Source: MRBY01 sp943371005 (lineage in GTDB: Bacteria; Cyanobacteriota; Cyanobacteriia; Cyanobacteriales; MRBY01). From it: DNA of 64,000 nt. The position numbers and the translations under genes are program-made. Of the stretch, positions 63,823-64,000 are shown one piece after another (within the stretch, counting starts at the first letter, position 1; the number at the start of each line of letters is the position of its first letter). The stretch is from NCBI GenBank assembly GCA_943371005.1, contig CALRTB020000006.1, positions 1-64,000 of the forward strand, read 5' to 3'. The notes under the pieces are model-generated. The model saw nothing but the letters and a program-made list of their open reading frames with translations, ran no database searches and had not been told where the DNA came from.

Positions 63823-64000
63823 ATGAAAATCACTGCTTTACGATCGATGCTGCTACTTGGTTTGTTCAGTAGTGGTGGCATCCTGCTTATTCCCGCCCCC
63901 AACCAAGCCCAAACCCTCCTGGCCCAAGGAAACCTCACCCTTGCCTTTGGCCTCAACCAAGCAAAAAACCTTGCCCGCCAAGCCGCAGAGGATGCCAACG
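63823..64000 (+). CDS. Secreted protein, N-terminal part (runs off the window)
   Basis: About 59 residues are visible. A signal peptide (MKITALRSMLLLGLFSSGGILLIP) with a cleavage region near NQAQT is followed by LTLAFGLNQAKNLARQAAED. It resembles short cyanobacterial exported proteins of unknown function. It diverges from the SagB-type gene. The rest lies outside the window. Confidence 0.65.
   Translation, partial: MKITALRSMLLLGLFSSGGILLIPAPNQAQTLLAQGNLTLAFGLNQAKNLARQAAEDAN

Noticed and set aside
63687..63998. A 104-residue extension of the SagB-type protein
   Set aside because: It overlaps the start of the divergent secreted-protein gene and encodes basic, unconserved sequence.

Overview
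The window is cyanobacterial chromosome. The octamer GCGATCGC (HIP1) recurs throughout both genes and spacers. The gene set includes the circadian clock operon kaiA-kaiB-kaiC, the photosystem II subunit PsbO, Vipp1, menB for phylloquinone synthesis, a SigC-type group 2 sigma factor, the arginine dihydrolase ArgZ/AgrE, type III glutamine synthetase GlnN and the light-repressed ribosome hibernation factor LrtA. Moderate GC, a unicellular-type gene set and LrtA (first described in Synechococcus sp. PCC 7002) suggest the Picosynechococcus / Synechococcus PCC 7002 group. That placement is an inference, because no 16S rRNA is present. No phage, insertion sequence, integron, CRISPR array or recognisable defence island was seen. 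The window reads as core chromosome.

Layout. 0-3 kb: 5' part of trpB (-), a receiver-plus-histidine-kinase hybrid (-), vipp1 (+). 3.2-9.3 kb: a + strand run of thioredoxin-like protein, aminotransferase, a membrane-headed PEP-synthase-like protein that lacks the catalytic His, and a GT39-type glycosyltransferase. 9.4-12.5 kb: kaiABC, closed by a terminator built on a HIP1 palindrome. 12.6-15.2 kb: thrC, a CysO-like sulfur carrier, an HPP-family membrane protein. 15.2-19.1 kb: cation/proton antiporter with USP domains, glutaredoxin, queE-queC. 19.3-21.8 kb: thiD2-thiE fusion, thiS, a small Cys-rich protein, an Rpn-type nuclease-like protein. 21.8-26.3 kb (-): CPBP protease, membrane-anchored WD40 protein, MgtE. 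26.7-33 kb: RNA-binding protein, argZ, sigC, psbO, menB. 33-38.9 kb: zinc-ribbon protein, guaB3 behind a structured leader, a 54-residue protein, SAM hydrolase-family protein, lrtA, lipB, DUF3120 protein. 39.2-46.7 kb: uppP, radical SAM/PDZ protein, pentapeptide protein, mtnX, two exopolysaccharide glycosyltransferases, a HAD protein with a changed nucleophile. 46.7-52.3 kb: tRNA-Ala(CGC), Uma2-family protein, ferredoxin-like protein, ppsA, DUF2237 protein, cysK. 52.4-64 kb: glnN, P-type Ca-ATPase, secreted pentapeptide protein, GT39-like protein, sodB, tRNA-Ala(GGC), ABC ATPase, two-domain SagB-type oxidoreductase, and the start of a secreted protein.

Functional themes are clock and light physiology (kaiABC, lrtA, sigC, psbO, vipp1), nitrogen storage and assimilation (glnN, argZ), sulfur-carrier and amino-acid chemistry (thrC with the CysO-like protein, thiS, cysK), and envelope glycan work (uppP, sugar transferase, WecG-type transferase, two GT39-type proteins).

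Items most worth a second look: a leader upstream of guaB3 with mutually exclusive helices and a terminator; the thrC/CysO-like pair; the PEP-synthase-like membrane protein without its phospho-carrier His; a repeated palindrome before kaiA plus an out-of-frame ATG overlapping the kaiA TTG start; and a 33-bp-pitch direct repeat in front of the Ca-ATPase.
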